Origin: Paenibacillus_E oryzisoli_A
Lineage (GTDB): Bacteria > Bacillota > Bacilli > Paenibacillales > NBRC-103111
Direction of reading: 5' to 3'
Length of the DNA stretch: 64,000 nt
Assembly: GCF_050467285.1 (NCBI RefSeq)
Contig: NZ_JBCMUN010000001.1
Location: 744,001-808,000 of the forward strand
A program made the translations under genes and the position numbers. A model generated the notes under the pieces. That model had not been told where the DNA came from. It was given only the letters and a program-made list of their open reading frames with translations, and ran no database searches. Shown piece by piece: positions 61,679 through 64,000 of the stretch (the stretch's first letter is position 1; each line of letters starts with the position of its first letter).

Positions 61679-62557
61679 TTACTCTTTAACGGCCCCGAGA
61701 ACAATGCCTTTGACAAAGTAACGCTGCAAGAGTGGGTACACGGCGAGAATGGGGAGCATGGCAATGAAGATTTGAGCCGCTTTCACCCCGCGGTTTGATA
61801 ACAGTTCCAAATCCTCGAAATCAATGCCGGTCTTGCTCAAATCTTGTGCAACGATAATTGTCTGCAGCAGTGTGGCGAGCGGCCATTGTTCTGGTGATCG
61901 CATATACAGGATCCCATCGAACCAGTTGTTCCACTGTCCGACGAGTGAAAATAAGGAAAGCGTTGCGATCGCCGGCATGGAAATCGGTAAATAGACGGAG
62001 GTCAAAATTTTAAAAGAAGTAGCTCCGTCCATAATGGCGGCTTCGTCGAGCTCCTTCGGAAGCGCTCGGAAAAAATTCATCATGAGAATGATATTCCATA
62101 CACTCAGCAGATGCGGAAAAATGTATACCCAGAAAGAGCCGACTAATCCGATCTTCTGAATCAGTAAGTAGTGAGGGATTAGTCCAGCGTCAAAAATCAT
62201 AATGATAAGGAAAAACCAAACATAGAACGTGCGCGGTTTGAAGTCGATGCTGCTACGAGACAAAGGGAAGGCGGCCAGCACGGTTACAATCATACCGAGC
62301 GCTGTGCCGACGACGCTTCTCATTAAGGAAATCCGCAGCGCGTTGATAAAATTATCGTTCTCAAACGTCTTCACATAGCTTTCCAGGTTGAAATCAATGG
62401 GGAAAAAGGTGACGAGATTCCCTTCGGCCGCCGATTTCCCGCTGAGGGAAACGGCGAAAATATGCACCATCGGCAAAATACAGAGGATGGAAACGAGAAG
62501 AAGAAGGGTCACGTTAATCGCGTAAAAGACCTTGTAGGACGGATTTTTGTAATACAT
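61679..62557 (-). CDS. Sugar ABC transporter permease (LplC/YtcP family), locus 3
   Basis: A 292-residue permease with DEAAIMDGATSFKILTSVYLPISMPAIATLS and the C-terminal YPLLQRYFVKGIVLGAVKE, as in the CUT1 family. GGAGGT seven bases before ATG. Directly followed by a terminator, so no binding protein follows it. It lies 26 bases after the other permease. Confidence 0.88.
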   Translation of the reverse strand: MYYKNPSYKVFYAINVTLLLLVSILCILPMVHIFAVSLSGKSAAEGNLVTFFPIDFNLESYVKTFENDNFINALRISLMRSVVGTALGMIVTVLAAFPLSRSSIDFKPRTFYVWFFLIIMIFDAGLIPHYLLIQKIGLVGSFWVYIFPHLLSVWNIILMMNFFRALPKELDEAAIMDGATSFKILTSVYLPISMPAIATLSLFSLVGQWNNWFDGILYMRSPEQWPLATLLQTIIVAQDLSKTGIDFEDLELLSNRGVKAAQIFIAMLPILAVYPLLQRYFVKGIVLGAVKE

Positions 62558-62583
62558 CAGGGTTACCTCCGCGAATACTCAAT

Positions 62584-63534
62584 TTAAAAAACACGGTAAT
62601 TCGTCCACTTGTAGGCGCCGTAATAGCCGCATCCGATCAGAATGAAACCGACGGCCGACTTGAACAGGCCTACCGCCGCGGCCAGACTGTATTGTCCCGC
62701 CTGGAAATTGCGGAAGACGAATGTGTCGATAATATCCCCTTGCTGCAGCACGAGCGGATTAATCAAGTTGTAAATCTGGTCGAAGTTCGCGCTTAACATG
62801 CTGCCAAGCGACAAGGTGAATACGACAGACATCATGGGCAGCAGCGAAGGCAGCGTGATATGAAGCGTTTGCTGGCCGCGGCCAGCGCCGTCGATTTCGG
62901 CAGCTTCATACAGATCCGGGTTAATGCCCGACAGCGCGGCCAGGAAGACGATGGCGGAGAAGCCAAACTCTTTCCACAAATCGCTCACGATAACCGTGAC
63001 CCTGAACCAATTGCCATCGCCCAGGAACATAACAGGCTCTAGATGCAGGAAGGTAAGCAGCCGATTGACAATGCCATCCAGCGAGAGCACATCGAGCAAA
63101 ATGCCGGACAAGATCACCCAGGACATAAAATGGGGCAAGTATACGAACGTTTGTACCGTCCGTTTCAACGCCATGTTTCGGAATTCATTGAGAAGCAGAG
63201 CGAAGGCAACCGGCACAAGCAAGCCGAATACAATTTTAAGCACGGAAATCAGCAAAGTATTCAGAATGACTTGCACCGACCCATGCATCGTAAAAATCAT
63301 GCGGAAATTGTCCCAGCCGACCCAGGCAGACCCGGTAATACCGAGCCAGGGCTTAAAATTCTGGAACGCCATGATGATGCCTGGCATTGGGGCGTATTTA
63401 AAAACGAGCGCGGCCAGGAAGGCGGGCAGCAGCATTAAGTGAAGCCGCCATGTTTTGCGAAAAGGTCGAAATTTTTTGGTGCTTGTTTTCGTTGCTGGAC
63501 TTGTCATAGATGGTTGTATTGCGTTATTCTTCAT
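62584..63534 (-). CDS. Sugar ABC transporter permease (LplB family), locus 3
   Basis: A 316-residue permease with a basic N-terminus (TKTSTKKFRPFRKTWRLH), membrane helices, and EAAEIDGAGRGQQTLHITLPSLLPMM. AGGAGG seven bases before the ATG. Less similar to the permeases of loci 1 and 2 than those are to each other. Divergent from the kinase gene at 63669. Confidence 0.88.
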   Translation of the reverse strand: MKNNAIQPSMTSPATKTSTKKFRPFRKTWRLHLMLLPAFLAALVFKYAPMPGIIMAFQNFKPWLGITGSAWVGWDNFRMIFTMHGSVQVILNTLLISVLKIVFGLLVPVAFALLLNEFRNMALKRTVQTFVYLPHFMSWVILSGILLDVLSLDGIVNRLLTFLHLEPVMFLGDGNWFRVTVIVSDLWKEFGFSAIVFLAALSGINPDLYEAAEIDGAGRGQQTLHITLPSLLPMMSVVFTLSLGSMLSANFDQIYNLINPLVLQQGDIIDTFVFRNFQAGQYSLAAAVGLFKSAVGFILIGCGYYGAYKWTNYRVF

Positions 63535-63566
63535 TCAGATTCCTCCTGCTCTTCTGGGGCCCCACG

Positions 63567-63595
63567 TTGACGTCTAATGTACTTCATTGTAAGAT
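63567..63595 (+). promoter_or_regulatory. Promoter of the right-edge kinase gene
   Basis: TTGACG (63567-63572), 17 bases, TAAGAT (63590-63595). The start would lie near 63602, about 67 bases before the ATG. The operator found at loci 1 and 2 is not seen here. Confidence 0.55.
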
Positions 63596-63668
63596 GGAAG
63601 CGTTTTTTTTTGTAGAATACATATTCAAGGTGACTATCAATATTTTAAGGCTAAGAGGGGGCAAGCCT

Positions 63669-64000
63669 ATGCAAGGGAACAGGCCGATTTTTGTGAAAAT
63701 AACGGGGGTTATCCTTATTCTTTTGCTTCCCATTGTGCTTCTCTACACGTATTTTAGCCAAACGAGCTTTCATGTGATTGATAAGCAAATATCGAATTAC
63801 AACGAAAGCCAACTGCTATTTCTGAAAAGCCAAATCGAACTTGGCGCCGAACGTCTTGCCTTGTCCTCCAGTGTGCTGACGCGGGACTCATCCGTATTGA
63901 ACCTGCAAGTAAGTATGCTGACGAAGGATTATTACAGGATGATCGATCTGCAAATGCAGCTGAAAGAGAAGCTGTATTTACAAAGTTTTTCCAGCAACTG
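63669..64000 (+). CDS. Membrane sensor kinase, N-terminal part (cut by the window end)
   Basis: An open frame runs from ATG 63669 to the right edge without a stop (110 codons). AAGAGGGG lies eight bases upstream. After a short basic start comes a membrane helix (VKITGVILILLLPIVLLYTYF) and then an extracellular helical segment (SQLLFLKSQIELGAERLALSSSVLTRD), as at the start of YesM-type kinases. The position divergent from sugar permeases supports a kinase or membrane AraC regulator; the decisive part is outside the window. Confidence 0.65.
   Translation, partial: MQGNRPIFVKITGVILILLLPIVLLYTYFSQTSFHVIDKQISNYNESQLLFLKSQIELGAERLALSSSVLTRDSSVLNLQVSMLTKDYYRMIDLQMQLKEKLYLQSFSSN

Noticed and set aside
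1..64000. tRNA, rRNA or insertion-sequence genes
   Set aside because: None was recognised by eye on either strand; small RNAs could be missed.

Overview
The window looks like chromosomal DNA of a spore-forming member of the Firmicutes, most likely Paenibacillus or a close relative in the Paenibacillaceae. Pointers are strong AGGAGG-type ribosome binding sites with many GTG and TTG starts, a Spo0E-type phosphatase, cobalamin and SAM riboswitches ending in Rho-independent terminators, and above all the YesM/YesN two-component systems next to lipoprotein-dependent sugar ABC transporters. No rRNA, tRNA, CRISPR array, transposase or prophage gene was seen. The assignment rests on gene content and style, not on a database search.

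Layout. 1-2334: the end of an Lrp-type regulator with its alanine aminotransferase, a Spo0E-like protein and a small lipoprotein. 2321-13521: a cobalamin region, opened by a riboswitch-controlled corrinoid importer (btuF-btuC-btuD) and cobT, then an 813-base gap full of short repeats, then cobU-cbiB-cobS-cobD-cobQ-pduO. Together these take up corrinoids, amidate the ring, attach aminopropanol, build the lower nucleotide loop and adenosylate the product; the genes that build the corrin ring are not here. 13518-25494: housekeeping and poorly known genes (pseudouridine synthase, Spx/ArsC-like protein, site-2 protease, aminotransferase, two coupled DGQHR/DndB-like proteins, two small proteins, a large protein mannosyltransferase fusion, FMN reductase, 5'-3' exonuclease).

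25561-38107 and 49900-61541 are two paralogous carbohydrate loci with the same order: histidine kinase, AraC-type response regulator, solute-binding lipoprotein, then a second promoter, two permeases and a second solute-binding lipoprotein. The first ends in a secreted glycosidase with three carbohydrate-binding modules. The second is followed by two proteins without signal peptides, a DUF1861-like protein and a GH5-like glycosidase. All four promoters of these loci carry the same operator-like sequence in the same place, so each kinase/regulator pair probably controls both halves of its locus. A third locus starts at the right edge (permease pair on the minus strand, divergent kinase cut by the window end).

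Between the two big loci lie an AraC regulator divergent from uxaE (hexuronate metabolism), small conserved genes, an HRDC protein, corA, the SAM-riboswitch-controlled metA-metI-metC methionine operon and mqnC (futalosine route to menaquinone).

The most unusual items are: a four-copy, about 85-base intergenic palindromic element in both orientations; the four-copy operator at the -35 position of the sugar loci; a translationally coupled pair of DndB-like proteins with no dnd genes nearby; arrays of degenerate hairpins with a repeating 51/61-63/50-52 base geometry; and in-frame repeats inserted into CobU and CobT.
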